This document shows positions 26,991 through 38,126 of a DNA stretch of 64,000 nt, piece by piece. The stretch's first letter is position 1. Each line of letters begins with the position of its first letter. Position numbers and translations under genes: made by a program. Origin of the DNA: Cnuibacter physcomitrellae (GTDB lineage Bacteria; Actinomycetota; Actinomycetes; Actinomycetales; Microbacteriaceae); NCBI RefSeq assembly GCF_014640535.1, contig NZ_BMHD01000001.1, forward strand, positions 1,304,214 to 1,368,213, in the 5' to 3' direction. Below the pieces are notes generated by a model. That model did not search any database. It saw nothing but the letters and a program-made list of their open reading frames with translations, and was not told the DNA's origin.

Positions 26991-28115
26991 ATGACCTCCC
27001 CGTCGCCCGCCGGCCGCCCCTCGCCGCGACGCCGCTGGACCGAGATCGTCGCGGCGCAGACGAGGATGCTCCGCGCCGAACGGCGCACTCCCATCCTGCA
27101 GGTGCTGAAGACCGCGGTGGCCGCGCTCGCCGCCTGGTCGGTGTGCATCCTGCTCATCCCGCAGCAGGTCCCGGTGTTCGCGGCGATCGCGGCGATCATC
27201 GTGGTGCAGCCGAGCGTGAACCAGTCGTTCGCGAGCGCGCTGCAGCGCTCGGCGGGTGTCATCGTCGGCGTCCTGGTCGCCTACTTCGCCGCCCTCGTCT
27301 TCGGCTCCCCCAGCTGGCTCATCCTGGTGGCCATCGTCGCGTCGCTGCTCGTCGCCTGGGCGCTCCGCTTCCCGCAGTCGTCGACCGTGCAGGTGCCGAT
27401 CAGCGCCATGCTCGTCCTCTCGATCGGCTCGGCGACCCCGGGCTACGCGGTCGATCGCATCATCGAGACCGTCATCGGGGCGATCATCGGCGTGGTCGTC
27501 AACTGGCTGATCGTGCCGCCGGTGTCGCTGCAGCCGGCGGACGACGCGGTCGGTCGCCTCGGCGCGGAGATCGCGGTGGTGCTCGAGAGCCTCGCCCGCG
27601 TGCTCTCCTCCCCCGACGACGCCGAGCGCAATCGCTATCAGGTGCTGGTGGAGGCGCGACTGCTCACCCCGATGCGGACCAAGGCGACCGCCGCCGTCGA
27701 CACCGCGACCGAGAGCCTGCGGTTCAACCCGCGCCGGTCGGCCCACCGCGAGTCCCTCGAGCGCGACCAGGAGCTGCTGGCCATGCTCAGCATCCTCGTC
27801 ACGAGGGTGACCGGGATGGCGCGGGCGCTCAACGACCACTTCGACGCGACGCTCCACTCGGAGCCCACCGCCGCCGGCATCGCGGAGGAGCTGCGCCGGG
27901 CGGCGCACGATCTGCGGCTGGTGCTGGCGAACGCCGAGATCCCCGGGGCCGACCTCGAGGCGCTCACCGATGAGCTGCCCGCCCTCACCTCTCCCCTCCG
28001 CACGCTCGTGCCCGACCCCACCCACTGGGTGCTGCTCGGCTCGCTGCTCGAGGATCTCCGGCGGGTCCGCGAGGAGATCCTCGCCGCCGTCCAGGACGCT
28101 CCCCCGCGCTCCTGA
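26991..28115 (+). CDS. FUSC/aromatic acid exporter-type membrane protein
   Basis: 374 residues with about six hydrophobic segments between residues 35 and 170 (for example VLKTAVAALAAWSVCILLIP, then IIETVIGAIIGVVVNWLIV) and a long soluble, helical C-terminal half. This matches FUSC / ArAE_1 family proteins, putative exporters of aromatic acids or other small molecules. It starts 16 bp after gtrA and may share its transcript. Substrate unknown. Confidence 0.78.
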   Translation: MTSPSPAGRPSPRRRWTEIVAAQTRMLRAERRTPILQVLKTAVAALAAWSVCILLIPQQVPVFAAIAAIIVVQPSVNQSFASALQRSAGVIVGVLVAYFAALVFGSPSWLILVAIVASLLVAWALRFPQSSTVQVPISAMLVLSIGSATPGYAVDRIIETVIGAIIGVVVNWLIVPPVSLQPADDAVGRLGAEIAVVLESLARVLSSPDDAERNRYQVLVEARLLTPMRTKATAAVDTATESLRFNPRRSAHRESLERDQELLAMLSILVTRVTGMARALNDHFDATLHSEPTAAGIAEELRRAAHDLRLVLANAEIPGADLEALTDELPALTSPLRTLVPDPTHWVLLGSLLEDLRRVREEILAAVQDAPPRS

Positions 28116-28116
28116 C

Positions 28117-29370
28117 CTAGCGCTTCCGCAGCTCCAGGTGCTCGGCGTCCTGCAGCTCGTCGAGCTTCTCGAGCTGCTTGCGGACCCGACGGCGCCGCAG
28201 CCCGCGCGCCCCCGCCAGCTCCTCCTCGAGGCGCGTGCGCTCGGCGGCGAGCAGCACGTCGCGCGCATCCGCCACACGACGCTCGCGCTCGGCCTCCTGC
28301 TCCTCCGGCGTGAGCGCCCGCGGGTCCAGGCCCGCGTCCTCCATGCCGACGGCGATCCAGGTCGCCGAGAGGAGGATCACCCGGCAGACCAGGTTGAGGA
28401 AGATCATGATGCCGATGATCACGGCGAAGGAGGCCAGCAGCGGGTTGTTCGTGGCTCCGCCGAGGAGCGCCGACCCGAGGATCTTCAGCACGCCGAGGCC
28501 GGCCCCACCGAGCATCGCCCCGGCGATGAGCCGACGCATCGGGATGCGGATGCCCGACAGCACCCGGAACGCCACGGCCAGCACGAAGCTGTCGAACGCG
28601 AACACGATGAGGATGCCCACCACCTGCCCGGCGATGATGGCGACCGGCGACGCCTCGTCGATCCGGAGCACCCCGAGGATGAACGTGAGCGCGAGGGTCG
28701 ACACGATGCTCGCCGCGGCCGACGCGATGATCGCGACGCCGAACCCGAGGGCCAGGCCGAAGTCCTTCAGCTTCAGGAGGATGGGGTTCGTCTTCGGCGG
28801 GTCGAGCGTGAAGATGCGGCGGATCGCGTCGCGCGTGGTGGCGAGCCAGCCGACCGCCGTCAGCACGAGTCCGACCAAGGCGATCGCACCGGTCCAGCCG
28901 AAGATCCCCGCCTGCTGCAGCGCGTCGGTCTTGATGGCGCCGCTGTCGCCGATGAGGCCGGGGATGGCCTTGCCGAGCTGGTCGATGACCGCGGCCTGCA
29001 GGTCCGGATTGCCCGCCAGCACGATCCCGAAGACGGAGAAGCCCACCCAGATGCCCGCGAAGATGGCGAACACCGCCTGAAACGCCGTCCCCGACGCCAT
29101 GAGCTCGCCCCCCGACGCCGAGAAGCGGAGGAAGACGCGCACGGGCTTCAGCGCCATGACCCGGGCGATCAGTCGCTGAAGGCCGGACTTCGGCTTCTCC
29201 GGCGGCTCCTTCTTCTCGTCCACGTCGACCGTGGGACGGCCCCGCTCCTGCGTCCGCGTGAGCGCCTGATCGTCGTCCCGCGTCTGGGCGGCGTCTCCGG
29301 CCCGTTGCACGGACCGGGTGTCGTCGGCGCTGGGACCGTCGGGGCGGTTCGTGTCACGCACCTGGCTCAT
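28117..29370 (-). CDS. YihY/BrkB-family membrane protein
   Basis: 417-residue inner-membrane protein of unknown biochemical role. A charged N-terminal region of about 65 residues precedes the YihY core of about six helices (ASGGELMASGTAFQAVFAIF, later FVFAIFAF-like segments). The last 60 residues are highly charged and probably coiled coil (EEQEAERERRVADARDVLL). The ATG giving MSQVRDTNRPD is preferred to an upstream start. It converges tightly with the FUSC gene. Confidence 0.82.
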   Translation of the reverse strand: MSQVRDTNRPDGPSADDTRSVQRAGDAAQTRDDDQALTRTQERGRPTVDVDEKKEPPEKPKSGLQRLIARVMALKPVRVFLRFSASGGELMASGTAFQAVFAIFAGIWVGFSVFGIVLAGNPDLQAAVIDQLGKAIPGLIGDSGAIKTDALQQAGIFGWTGAIALVGLVLTAVGWLATTRDAIRRIFTLDPPKTNPILLKLKDFGLALGFGVAIIASAAASIVSTLALTFILGVLRIDEASPVAIIAGQVVGILIVFAFDSFVLAVAFRVLSGIRIPMRRLIAGAMLGGAGLGVLKILGSALLGGATNNPLLASFAVIIGIMIFLNLVCRVILLSATWIAVGMEDAGLDPRALTPEEQEAERERRVADARDVLLAAERTRLEEELAGARGLRRRRVRKQLEKLDELQDAEHLELRKR

Positions 29371-29446
29371 GCGACCCAGCATCCCACTGTGGACCGTCCT
29401 CCGCCCGGATCGTCCTCCCTGCGCCGAGGACCGCCGTCGGCGGTGA

Positions 29447-31360
<1,914 letters not shown>

Positions 31361-31396
31361 GCCCACCGGGTGGGGCGGCGCACGACGCGCCCGGCG

Positions 31397-31984
31397 TCAG
31401 GGCGTGACGTGGTCCGAGGTGATGAGGTCCGCTCCGGCACGCGTGAGCTCGGCGAGCGCCTCGCGCGACCCCTCCGCTGAGACCCCCGCGACGAGGTCGG
31501 TGATGACCCGCACCCGTCGCCCGTGGGCGAGCGCGTCGAGCGCCGAGGCGCGGACGCAGTAGTCGGTGGCGAGGCCCACCACGTCGATGTCGGTCACGCC
31601 GTGGGAGTCGAGGAGGTCGCGGACCGTGCCGCCCTCCTCGGTCACGCCCTCGTAGATCGAGTAGGCCGGTTGTCCCTGCCCCTTGCGCACGTGGAAGTCG
31701 ATCGCGTGCGCGGTCAGGTCGTCGTGGTACTCCGCCCCGTGCGTGCCGGCGACGCAGTGCGGCGGCCACGAGTCGAGGAAGTCGGGCTCCGAGGAGAAGT
31801 GGCCCCCGTTGTCGTTGTCGCCGTCGTGCCAGTCTCGTGAGGCGATGACGAGGTCGTAGGCGTCGGGATGCGCCGCGAGGAGCCGCGAGATCCCCTCGGC
31901 GACGGCGGCACCGCCCTGGACGCCGAGAGCCCCTCCCTCGGTGAAGTCGTTCTGCACGTCGATGACGAAGAGCGCCGTGGACAT
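31397..31984 (-). CDS. pncA: Nicotinamidase
   Basis: Hydrolyses nicotinamide to nicotinate in NAD salvage. The 195-residue isochorismatase-fold protein has FVIDVQNDFTEGG (catalytic Asp9), SRDWHDGDN (metal ligands), FHVRKGQ (catalytic Lys) and ATDYCVRASALDAL (nucleophilic Cys). The ATG at 31984 matches the family start. It lies 20 bp after a D,D-carboxypeptidase gene on the same strand. Confidence 0.93.
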   Translation of the reverse strand: MSTALFVIDVQNDFTEGGALGVQGGAAVAEGISRLLAAHPDAYDLVIASRDWHDGDNDNGGHFSSEPDFLDSWPPHCVAGTHGAEYHDDLTAHAIDFHVRKGQGQPAYSIYEGVTEEGGTVRDLLDSHGVTDIDVVGLATDYCVRASALDALAHGRRVRVITDLVAGVSAEGSREALAELTRAGADLITSDHVTP

Positions 31985-32004
31985 GGTGAGCCTTTCGGAT
32001 GCGG

Positions 32005-33420
32005 TCAGCGGTTGGAGAGACCGGCGCCGCAGGAGTACGCGGCGGCGGTGAGGGTGTCGAGTGCCGCCCTCGCGCTGTCGCCGACGTCGTCGAGCGCGTA
32101 GAACGCGAAGGTGAGCACGGAGCCGTCGGCGGCCTGGATGATGCCGCTCAGGGTGTAGCCGGTGTCGATCCAGCCCGTCTTGGCGATGACGTGGCCGGCA
32201 GCGACCGAGGCCGCGCCGCCGAAGCGGCCGGCGAGGGTGCCGGTCTCCCCCGCGACGGGCAGGCCGTGGTAGATCACCGAGAGGTTCCCCTCCTGGGCCT
32301 GGATCTTCGTGAACAGCCGCGTGAGGAAGTCGGGGGGCACGCCGTTGTCGTCCGAGAGGCCCGAACCGTCGACGATCGTGAGCCCGGACGTGTCGAGCCC
32401 GTAGGTCGCCAGCGCCTGCGGGATGGCGACGTTCAGCGCCGCGAAGTCGTTGCCGACCCCGAGCTCGACCGCCACCAGCCGCGCGAGCATCTCGGCCTCG
32501 GTGTTGTCGGACCGCAGCAGCGCATCCGGGATCATGGTGCTCACCGGAGCCGACAGCACCTGACCCAGCTGGGGCGCGCCCGCGGGTGCGACGCCCTCGG
32601 AGAGCGACGCCGAGACCCCGAGTGCCGCGGCGAACGCCTGGCCGGCCGAGGCCACGGCGTCGTCGCTCCGCGCCGACACGTTCGCCGAGGGGTCGGCTCG
32701 GTCGCCGTCGACCTGCAGGCCGGTGACCTCCGACGAGTAGCCGTCGCGCTGCTCCTTGCGGTTCCACGACGGCTGCCAGCGATCCCCGGAGAACACGCTC
32801 GCGTCGAGGACGATCGAGGTGATCGGGGTGCCCGCCGTCGTCGGGTCGGCGGACCACGCCTGCGACACCTGGGCGGCGAGGTCGAGCATGCTGGCCGATC
32901 CGGCGTAGATGTTCGAGGAGCCGCTGGCCAGGGTGATGTCGCCGCCGCCGACGAGCACCACCTGACCGGGCGCCGATCCCTTGACGACGGTGGTCGGGAC
33001 GCGGTGGTCCGGTCCCAGCACCGCGAGGGCCGCGGCGCTCGTCAGCACCTTCATCACGCTGGCGGTCCTCGCCGGCGTCGAGCCGTTGCGGTCGAACAGC
33101 ACCTCCCCGGTCGAGGCGTCGCGCACCTGGCCGAGGAAGGTGCCGAGCCTGCCGTCCGACGCCTCCTCGGCGATCGAGCACGTGCGGACGGGGCCGCCCA
33201 CCGGCGCGGCCTGGGGCTGCGGGCGCTGGGTCGGCGTCGGCTCAGGGGTCACCGTGGCGGTCGCGGCGACCGCGGCGGGCGCCGGCGCGGACTCCTCGCC
33301 GCCCACCGCCGTTCCCACGGCGAAGGCGCTCCCCCCGACGAGCACGAACGCGACGGTCGCCGCACCCGCGAGCCAGGCCCGCGGATGACGGCGCACGACG
33401 CCCCAGACGCCTCCCGCCAT
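32005..33420 (-). CDS. dacB: D-alanyl-D-alanine carboxypeptidase / endopeptidase (PBP4 type)
   Basis: Trims peptidoglycan peptides outside the membrane. The 471-residue protein has an N-terminal membrane anchor (residues about 14-35), a Pro/Thr-rich linker and the S13-type domain with SVMK (S-x-x-K), SDN (in RSDNTEAEML) and KTG (in IAKTGWIDTG). The stop overlaps nothing, but its start overlaps the oxidoreductase stop by one base. The family length of about 470 fits. Confidence 0.9.
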   Translation of the reverse strand: MAGGVWGVVRRHPRAWLAGAATVAFVLVGGSAFAVGTAVGGEESAPAPAAVAATATVTPEPTPTQRPQPQAAPVGGPVRTCSIAEEASDGRLGTFLGQVRDASTGEVLFDRNGSTPARTASVMKVLTSAAALAVLGPDHRVPTTVVKGSAPGQVVLVGGGDITLASGSSNIYAGSASMLDLAAQVSQAWSADPTTAGTPITSIVLDASVFSGDRWQPSWNRKEQRDGYSSEVTGLQVDGDRADPSANVSARSDDAVASAGQAFAAALGVSASLSEGVAPAGAPQLGQVLSAPVSTMIPDALLRSDNTEAEMLARLVAVELGVGNDFAALNVAIPQALATYGLDTSGLTIVDGSGLSDDNGVPPDFLTRLFTKIQAQEGNLSVIYHGLPVAGETGTLAGRFGGAASVAAGHVIAKTGWIDTGYTLSGIIQAADGSVLTFAFYALDDVGDSARAALDTLTAAAYSCGAGLSNR

Positions 33421-34418
33421 CAGGAGACGGAGCCCTGCTCTCCGGGGTACACCAGCCCGATCTGCTCACGGATGCGGTCGAGCACGTGCATGATCGCCAC
33501 CGACTGCTCGATCGGCATGAGCGGGCTGGTGTGCTCGCCCGCGCGGATGACCCGCTCCATCTCGAGCGCCTCGTACTGCATGCCTCGCGACTCGACGGTG
33601 TCGGTGTACTCCTCGAGCACCTCGCCGCCGGGGGCCACGACCCTGAAGCCGGTCGCGCCGTACCACCACGGGTCGATCTCGATCCGGGCGTCGGTGCCGA
33701 TGACCTGGGCCCCTACTCGCCCCGCGGCGTCGAGGGCGCTGTGCGACACGCTCTGCCGGCCGCCCTCGTGCTCGAAGATGATCGCCGTCTGGCGGTCGGC
33801 GCCCGTGGCGGACATCGTGCTGTGCGCCAGGATGCGCGTGGGCAGCCCGAGCATGTCGATGGCGAACGAGACGGGGTAGATGCCCAGGTCGAGGAGCGCG
33901 CCTCCGCCCAGGGCGAGGTCGTTCACCCGATGCGCCGGGTCGTCCGGGAGGTCCTGGTCGTGCTCGGCGAGCACCGTCCGGACGTCGCCGAGGGTCCCGG
34001 CGGCGATGATCTCGCGGATCCGCACCATGTGCGGCAGGAAGCGGGTCCACATCGCCTCGATGACGGCGACCCCGGCCTCCCGAGCCGCCTCGGCGATCCG
34101 CTCGGCCTGAGCCGCGTTCACCGTGAAGGCCTTCTCGATGAGCACGTGCTTGCCCGCCGCGATCATCATCAGGGCGTGCTCGGCGTGGAAGGGGTGAGGG
34201 CTGGCCACGTAGACGACGTCGACGTCGGGGTCGGCGGCCAGCTCCTCGTAGCTGCCGTGGGCGCGGGGCACGTCGAACTCCGCCGCGAACGCCTCGGCGC
34301 TCTCCGTCGAGCGTGAGCCCACGGCGGCGACCTCGAGGCCCGCGGCCCGCAGGTCGGTGGTGAAGGTGCGGGCGATCCCGCCGGTGCCGAGGATCCCCCA
34401 TCGGATGCTGTCGCTCAT
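33420..34418 (-). CDS. Gfo/Idh/MocA-family oxidoreductase
   Basis: NAD(P)-dependent dehydrogenase of unknown substrate, 332 residues. The N-terminal Rossmann fold starts IRWGILGTGGIARTF. The EKA motif, usual as EKP, is in HVLIEKAFTVNA, and a C-terminal alpha/beta domain follows. Sugar, inositol or trans-dihydrodiol dehydrogenases are the nearest classes. It starts just beyond a tRNA-linked terminator and overlaps dacB by one base, so it heads the oxidoreductase-dacB-pncA run. Confidence 0.87.
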   Translation of the reverse strand: MSDSIRWGILGTGGIARTFTTDLRAAGLEVAAVGSRSTESAEAFAAEFDVPRAHGSYEELAADPDVDVVYVASPHPFHAEHALMMIAAGKHVLIEKAFTVNAAQAERIAEAAREAGVAVIEAMWTRFLPHMVRIREIIAAGTLGDVRTVLAEHDQDLPDDPAHRVNDLALGGGALLDLGIYPVSFAIDMLGLPTRILAHSTMSATGADRQTAIIFEHEGGRQSVSHSALDAAGRVGAQVIGTDARIEIDPWWYGATGFRVVAPGGEVLEEYTDTVESRGMQYEALEMERVIRAGEHTSPLMPIEQSVAIMHVLDRIREQIGLVYPGEQGSVS

Positions 34419-34479
34419 GACTCCATCCTCCCCTGCGCAGGGCCTCCCGCGCGACTCGAGGGAGCGCTCGGGAACGCGA

Positions 34480-34503
34480 AAGGCCCCGGCGAACCGGGGC
34501 CTT
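34480..34503. terminator. Intrinsic-type terminator after tRNA-Thr
   Basis: AAGGCCCCGG-CGAA-CCGGGGCCTT: a perfect 10-bp stem with a tetraloop, just beyond the 3' end of the minus-strand tRNA. It is symmetrical, so it may act in both directions. Confidence 0.85.
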
Positions 34504-34507
34504 CGTG

Positions 34508-34583
34508 TGGAGCCGCCTAAGGGAATCGAACCCTTGACCTATTCATTACGAGTGAATCGCTCTGCCGACTGAGCTAAGGCGGC
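34508..34583 (-). tRNA. tRNA-Thr (anticodon CGT)
   Basis: Cloverleaf readable on the minus strand. The 7-bp acceptor GCCGCCT pairs with AGGCGGC. The D-arm is TAGCTCAGTCGGCAGAGC, and the anticodon stem ATTCA/TGAAT encloses the loop CTCGTAA with CGT at 34-36. The T-arm has GGTTCGAATCC. CCA is encoded. It reads ACG codons. Confidence 0.96.
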
Positions 34584-34664
34584 GTGACCGCCGTGCGGGC
34601 GACACAGCATGCAAGCATAGCCGATGCGCGGGGCGTGCGCGTGCCACGCATCCGCGCCGTCGCC

Positions 34665-35315
34665 TCAGGCGCGGAGGAGCCGCAGGCTCTCGCGCAGGAG
34701 CTGCGCGGCAGGGGCCTGGTCGGGATGCTCCGCCCACGCGATCGACGACGAACGCAGCAGCGCCATGGCGACCATGGCGATCGTCCGGGCCCTCGGCACC
34801 ACGTCGTCGTCGGCCGCCTCGCCTCCGTCGGACCCAGCCGCGGCGCGCGCATCCGATGCCAGGCGTCGGGCGACCGCGTCGATCACCTGGGCCTCGAGCT
34901 CGCGCATCTGCGCGAACTTCACCGACAGCACCGCGGGGGTCTGCGCGACGAGCGAGCGCCGCAGCCGGTACAGCTCCGGGTCGGCATCCTCCACCCCGGC
35001 CATGCTCGAGGCGATCAGCTCGACGAGGTCGGCCAGCGGGTCGGCCTGCGGATGCTCGACGTAGCGCTCGACGGAGGCCTCCGTCAGCACGAACGGGGTG
35101 TCGCCGCCGACCGAGGCCTCCTTGGTGGCGAAGTAGTTGAAGAACGTGCGGGCGGAGACACCGGCGCGCGCGCTGATGTCGTCGACGGTGACGTCGTCGA
35201 AGCCGCGCTCGGCCGCCAGCTCGAGCGCGGCCACCTCGATCGCGCGCCGTGTGGCGAGACGCTTGGTCTCGCGCCGGCCGAGCGACGCCGGCCGGGCGGG
35301 ACTCACGACGTGCAC
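34665..35315 (-). CDS. TetR-family transcriptional regulator
   Basis: 216 residues with an N-terminal helix-turn-helix (AIEVAALELAAERGFDDVTV, then ISARAGVSARTFFNYFATKE) and an all-helical ligand domain. FFNYFATKE is typical of the AcrR-like group. Its start overlaps the 3' end of the upstream peptidase gene by 13 bp, so the two are probably co-expressed. The ligand is unknown. Confidence 0.87.
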   Translation of the reverse strand: MHVVSPARPASLGRRETKRLATRRAIEVAALELAAERGFDDVTVDDISARAGVSARTFFNYFATKEASVGGDTPFVLTEASVERYVEHPQADPLADLVELIASSMAGVEDADPELYRLRRSLVAQTPAVLSVKFAQMRELEAQVIDAVARRLASDARAAAGSDGGEAADDDVVPRARTIAMVAMALLRSSSIAWAEHPDQAPAAQLLRESLRLLRA

Positions 35316-36862
35316 TGCGGATCGCTCGACGGCACCGTGCCGTCGAGGAAGTACGCGCTCACCACGTCGTCGACGCAGGACGACGTGTTGTAGGCGGTGT
35401 GGCCCTCGCCCTGGTAGGTGATCAGGTGACCGTTCTCGAGCTGCGACGCCAGCGCCTGCGCCCAGACGTACGGGGTCGCCGGGTCGTTGGTGGTGCCCAC
35501 CACGAGGATCGGCTGCGACCCGGCCGCGGTGATGGGACCGGGCACAGCGCGGCTGGGGTAGGGCCAGACCGAGCAGCCGATGTCTCCGTACGTCCAGTAC
35601 GGACCGACCGTCGGCGAGGCCGCGATCAGCTGCTCGTTCTGCTGGGCGATCACCGCGGGGTCGGTGGTCACCGGGTAGTCGGCGCAGGTGATCGCGTTGA
35701 AGTTCTGGATGAGGTTGTCGTAGTACGTCCCGTCGGAGGAACGGCTGTAGTAGTCGTCGACGAGCGTGAACGCGGCACCGGCCTCGCCCTCCTTCACCGA
35801 CTCGAACATGTAGTCGAGGTCGGACCAGAGCGACTCGCTGTACAGCGGGTCCATGATCGCGGTGAGCAGGCTCGAGGATCCGAGCTGTCGTCCGTCCTCG
35901 TTGGGGATCGGCTTCTTGTCGACCTGGGCGAGGAGACCCTGCACCTCCTTGAGCCCGTCGTCGGCGCTGCCCTGGAACCAGCAGTCCGACTCCTTCGTGC
36001 AGCTCTCGAGGTACGCCTTGAGCGCGCTCTCGAAGCCCTGCGCCTGGGTCAGCGTCAGGTCGAAGCTCGTCGACTCCGGGTTCTCGGCCCCGTCGAGCAC
36101 CATGCGGCCGACCTTGTCGGGGAACAGGCCCGCGTAGTGCGCGCCGAGCGACGTGCCGTAGGAGTAGCCGAGGTAGTTGAGCTTGTCGTCACCGAGGAGG
36201 GCGCGGATCATGTCCATGTCGCGTGCGCTCGACTCGGTGTCGATGAACTCCAGCAGCGGCCCCGTGTTCGCGGCGCAGGCGTCGGCGAAGGTCTTCGAGC
36301 TCTGCCGCAGCGCATCCTGCCACTCCTGCGAGCCCCGCTGGCCGGGCAGGATGTCGAAGAAGAACGCATCGGCCTGCTTGTCGTCGAGGCACGAGATCGC
36401 GCTCGAGCGGCCGACGCCGCGGGGGTCGACCCCGACGATGTCGTACTCCTGCTGGAGGTCGGGGTGGGCGGCGAAGTCGACCGACTGGCGCACGAAGTCG
36501 AACGCCGAAGCGCCCGGGCCACCGGGATTGACCAGCAGCGACCCAACCTTGGAACCGCTGGCCGGGTGCCTCACGAGGGCGAGGTCGATGGTCTGCCCGT
36601 CATCCGGGTTCGACCAGTCGAGGGGTGCGGTGGCGGTGGAGCACACGAAGCCCTGGCCGCAGTCGTCCCACGTCAGCGACTGCGAGTAGTAGCCCTCGAG
36701 CGACGGATCGACCGTCTCGCCGGTGGGCGTCGACGTGGGCTCGACGGTCGACGCGGCGTCGGGCGAGGGGAAGAGCCAGGGCGAGCATCCGGCGAGGACG
36801 GTGACGGCGAGGGCGCCGACGGCGAGAGCGACGAGCGGTCGGCGGCGGGCGGGGCGGATCAC
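35303..36862 (-). CDS. Secreted alpha/beta hydrolase, tripeptidyl aminopeptidase (TAP)-like lipoprotein
   Basis: 519-residue exported hydrolase. The signal peptide ends in the lipobox VLAGC near residue 26. The alpha/beta core has VNPGGPGASAFDF (oxyanion region), the nucleophile in GYSYGTSLGAHY, and a TAP-like C-terminal domain with the catalytic His in GEGHTAYNTSSC. Relatives (SlpD/SlpE, TAP) remove N-terminal peptides from secreted proteins. The ATG overlaps the holB stop by 4 bp. Confidence 0.87.
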   Translation of the reverse strand: MIRPARRRPLVALAVGALAVTVLAGCSPWLFPSPDAASTVEPTSTPTGETVDPSLEGYYSQSLTWDDCGQGFVCSTATAPLDWSNPDDGQTIDLALVRHPASGSKVGSLLVNPGGPGASAFDFVRQSVDFAAHPDLQQEYDIVGVDPRGVGRSSAISCLDDKQADAFFFDILPGQRGSQEWQDALRQSSKTFADACAANTGPLLEFIDTESSARDMDMIRALLGDDKLNYLGYSYGTSLGAHYAGLFPDKVGRMVLDGAENPESTSFDLTLTQAQGFESALKAYLESCTKESDCWFQGSADDGLKEVQGLLAQVDKKPIPNEDGRQLGSSSLLTAIMDPLYSESLWSDLDYMFESVKEGEAGAAFTLVDDYYSRSSDGTYYDNLIQNFNAITCADYPVTTDPAVIAQQNEQLIAASPTVGPYWTYGDIGCSVWPYPSRAVPGPITAAGSQPILVVGTTNDPATPYVWAQALASQLENGHLITYQGEGHTAYNTSSCVDDVVSAYFLDGTVPSSDPQCTS

Positions 36863-38076
36863 ACGGAGGCCTTTCGTGACGGACGGGACGGGACGTGGGC
36901 CTGCGCCCTCGACTGGGCGAGCGTCACCAGCATGGCCTCGAGGGCCAGGGTGGGGGCGACGTTGGCCTGTATCCTCCGACGCGCGTCTGTGAGCGCGTCG
37001 AGAGCGGACAGCACGGAGACCGGATCGAGCGCCTCGGCGAGAGCGCGGAGCCGATCCTCGATGCTGGCGTTGACCAGCTCCACCTCGGCGCCGAGCTGCA
37101 GCAGCACCAGATCGCGGTAGAGCGACTGGAGGTCGGTGAGGATGCGGTCGAGGCCGTCGCGGAGGCTGCGTGTGGCCCGCCGCTTCTGGTCGTCCTCCAG
37201 CGCCTTGATCTGGCCCCGCAGGGCCATGGGGACGGCCTGGCCCGGCTCGACCCCGAGCGACCGGAGGGCGTGCTCGCGCTCCTCCGCATCGCGCTGCTCG
37301 GTGATCGCCTTCGCGTCGGCACCGGCGATCTCGAGCAGACGCGCGGCTCCCGCGACCGCCTCACCCACCGTCGAGACCGACAGCGCGAGATCGACCGTCT
37401 CGGCCCGACGACGACGTGCCTCCTCGTCGGTGGCGAGCCGGTGCGCCATGCCGATGTGGCTCTGGGCCTCGCGAGCGGCCACGAGGGCGACCTCAGGGTC
37501 GACGCCGTCGCGGCGCTCCAGCAGCGCGGCGACGTCGGACACCGACGGCACCCGCAGCCGCACGGACCGCACCCGCGAGCGGATCGTCGGCAGGAGATCG
37601 GCCTCGCTCGGGGCGCACAGGATCCACACCGTGCGCTCGGGCGGCTCCTCGAGCGCCTTCAGCAGGACGTTGGAGGTGCGCTCGACCATGCGGTCGGCAT
37701 CCTCGATGACCACGACGCGGTAGCGCGACACCGACGGGGAGAACTGCGACGACGAGACGAGCGAGCGCACCTCGTCGATCGAGATGATCACCCGCTCGGT
37801 GGCCAGCACGGACAGGTCGGGATGCGTGCGGGCCGCGACCTGGCGGCAGTCGGCGCACTCGCCGCATCCGCCCCGCGTGCACAGCAGGGCCGACGCGAAC
37901 GCGTAGGCGAGGTTCGAGCGACCCGACCCGGGCGGGCCGGTGATGAGCCACGCGTGCGTCATCGAGTCGGGAGCGGAGCCGGCGCCGCGCTCCCCCGGCG
38001 CACTGCCGGAGCCCGCGGCCGCCCGGAACACGTCGACGGCGGCAGGCTGCCCCGTGAGATCGTCCCACACGCTCAT
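36859..38076 (-). CDS. holB: DNA polymerase III subunit delta'
   Basis: Stator of the clamp loader. The 405-residue AAA+ protein has GPPGSGRSNLAYAFA at the P-loop (Arg in place of the usual Lys, as expected for non-hydrolysing delta'), a zinc module C-x4-C-x2-C-x2-C in CTRGGCGECADC, VIEDADRM and LLKALEEPPERTV. The ATG at 38076 gives MSVWDDLTGQ. It is part of topA-tmk-holB, a conserved actinobacterial order, 50 bp after tmk. Confidence 0.93.
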   Translation of the reverse strand: MSVWDDLTGQPAAVDVFRAAAGSGSAPGERGAGSAPDSMTHAWLITGPPGSGRSNLAYAFASALLCTRGGCGECADCRQVAARTHPDLSVLATERVIISIDEVRSLVSSSQFSPSVSRYRVVVIEDADRMVERTSNVLLKALEEPPERTVWILCAPSEADLLPTIRSRVRSVRLRVPSVSDVAALLERRDGVDPEVALVAAREAQSHIGMAHRLATDEEARRRRAETVDLALSVSTVGEAVAGAARLLEIAGADAKAITEQRDAEEREHALRSLGVEPGQAVPMALRGQIKALEDDQKRRATRSLRDGLDRILTDLQSLYRDLVLLQLGAEVELVNASIEDRLRALAEALDPVSVLSALDALTDARRRIQANVAPTLALEAMLVTLAQSRAQAHVPSRPSRKASV

Positions 38077-38126
38077 CGCTCGCCCTCCCTCGGCTGCTCC
38101 ACGGCTCTCTCGGTCGTGCTTCGAAT